NCBI GenBank assembly: GCA_016650435.1
Contig: JAENVT010000255.1
Span: 1 to 5,500 of the forward strand
Direction of reading: 5' to 3'
Source: Ilumatobacteraceae bacterium
GTDB taxonomy: Bacteria > Actinomycetota > Acidimicrobiia > Acidimicrobiales > Ilumatobacteraceae
DNA length: 5,500 nucleotides
Shown here: positions 4,569-5,500 of the stretch, piece by piece
Layout of the letters: each line of letters starts with the position of its first letter
How positions within the stretch are numbered: position 1 is the stretch's first letter
Program-made: the position numbers and the translations under genes
The notes under the pieces: model-generated
What the model was told of the DNA's origin: nothing
The model's input: the letters and a program-made list of their open reading frames with translations, nothing else
Databases searched by the model: none

Positions 4569-5486
4569 GTGCACGCCAGCATGAGTGAGACACGTGACGT
4601 CGTTCTGGCTATCGACATCGGCGACACCAAGCTGGCGGCCGGCCTGATGACGATGAAGGGCGAGCTCCTCGATCGCGACGATGTCGACATCGATTTCGGT
4701 ATGAATGCCGAGACGCTGTTCGCCTCGCTCAACACAATCGCCCAGGGTCAGTTGGAGCGCGCCAGGACCCATCACAATGCCCGGCCGGCGGCGGTCGGCG
4801 TCGGTTGTGCCGGACCGGTTCGGCCAGACGTCGTCGCCGTGTCACCGATTCACATCCCGGCCTGGCGTTCGTTTCCACTTCGCTCGAAGCTGGCTTCGGC
4901 CACCGCGCTCAACGTGTACGGCGACCTCGGCGCCAAGGCGTTGGCGCTGGCCGAAGGATGGCTGGGTGCGGCGCAGGGTCGACAGGATTTTCTGGCGATG
5001 GTGGTGTCGTCGACCGTCGAAGGCGGAATCGTGTTGAACGGACAGCTGTTGGACGGTGCCAGCGGCAACGCCGGACATGTTGGGCACGTCGTGGTCGAAC
5101 CGAACGGCCGCCGCTGTCTGTGCGGTTCGCGGGGTTGTCTCGACGCCGAAGCCTCGGGTCCGGCGATCGAAGCCATCACCGGGCGGACGCACCGCGAGCC
5201 GACGTACGAGATCATGCAACGAACGGGTCGACTGGTTGGCCGGGCAGTGGCATCGGTCTGCAACATGCTCGATCTTGACCTGGCTGTGGTGGGGGGATCG
5301 GTGGCGCTTGGTTTCGGAGCGACGTTCTTCAACTCGGCGCAGGAGACGCTCGACGAACACGCCCAGCTGTCGTTCAGCCGCGGCGCGAGGATCATTCCTG
5401 CTCGCCTCGGTGGGCGCGGTCCGCTGATCGGTGCCGGCGCCGTTGGCGTCCGTGGCTTGCGACGGGCAGGTCGCAATCGTGGGTAA
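4569..5486 (+). CDS. ROK-family protein with degenerate active site (probable pseudokinase)
   Basis: By architecture a ROK-family (repressor/ORF/kinase) sugar-kinase-like protein of 305 residues, with no DNA-binding domain, hence of the kinase and not the repressor type. Intact features are the first beta-hairpin region LAIDIGDTKLAAGL (13-26), the VGVGCAGPV stretch (76-84), AKALALAEGWLGAA (122-135), and the zinc site His173, Cys183, Cys185, Cys190 in GHVGHV and CLCGSRGC. The adenosine-side VVGGSVALGFG (240-250) and the closing PLIGAGAVG are also present. Compared with the family pattern as I know it, key positions differ. DIGGTK is DIGDTK. The NDAK/NDAN motif with the catalytic Asp reads LGAK, so Gly121 sits where Asp is expected. 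The second phosphate loop (TGVGGG-like) reads SSTVEGG at 147-153. GCLE is GCLD (Asp192). The gene has no frameshift or stop and normal length, so it is not simply decayed. GTG 4569 is chosen for its ribosome site; ATG 4581 is possible. It lies 21 nt after the oxygenase gene. Family is firm; loss of kinase activity is inference. Confidence 0.9.
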   Translation: MHASMSETRDVVLAIDIGDTKLAAGLMTMKGELLDRDDVDIDFGMNAETLFASLNTIAQGQLERARTHHNARPAAVGVGCAGPVRPDVVAVSPIHIPAWRSFPLRSKLASATALNVYGDLGAKALALAEGWLGAAQGRQDFLAMVVSSTVEGGIVLNGQLLDGASGNAGHVGHVVVEPNGRRCLCGSRGCLDAEASGPAIEAITGRTHREPTYEIMQRTGRLVGRAVASVCNMLDLDLAVVGGSVALGFGATFFNSAQETLDEHAQLSFSRGARIIPARLGGRGPLIGAGAVGVRGLRRAGRNRG

Positions 5487-5500
5487 CGCTCTGGTTCAAA

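Noticed and set aside
4544..4775. Minus-strand open frames opposite the ROK gene start
   Set aside because: Shadows of the ROK and oxygenase coding frames without ribosome site or recognisable domain.

Overview
The window is GC-rich, densely coding bacterial DNA. It reads as a member of the Actinomycetota. The strong G/C third-position preference, short intergenic gaps, GTG starts and weak or absent ribosome sites at several starts fit that phylum. The secreted Thr/Asp-rich protein and the sensor-type anti-sigma protein are in a style I associate with Acidimicrobiia (Ilumatobacter/Microthrix-like), but that finer placement is an inference from memory. I see no insertion sequence, phage gene, CRISPR array, tRNA or rRNA.

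The layout is two divergent blocks around a short gap near 3465-3557. Leftward (minus strand), in transcription order, are: an ECF sigma factor; a single-pass anti-sigma-like membrane protein overlapping it by 8 nt; a small secreted Thr- and Asp-rich protein with a His/Asp/Gly tail; family-1 uracil-DNA glycosylase (ung); and a YihY/BrkB-type multi-pass membrane protein. The first three look like an envelope-sensing module. Its sensor protein and its secreted protein carry similar His-His-Gly-Asp tails. ung starts only 24 nt after the secreted protein, so it may be read through. The YihY gene follows after 49 nt and has a plausible promoter of its own.

Rightward (plus strand) are an isopenicillin-N-synthase-like 2-oxoglutarate/Fe(II) oxygenase with all metal and co-substrate residues, and 21 nt further on a full-length ROK-family protein. 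The ROK protein keeps its zinc site and overall architecture. It has lost or changed the residues expected at the catalytic aspartate, both phosphate loops and the GCxE sugar contact. It therefore looks like a ROK pseudokinase, or an enzyme with altered chemistry, paired with an oxygenase. This is the most unusual item in the window.

Most of the window has an ordinary explanation. The points deserving a second look are the degenerate ROK protein and its oxygenase partner, and the sigma/anti-sigma/secreted acidic protein module.
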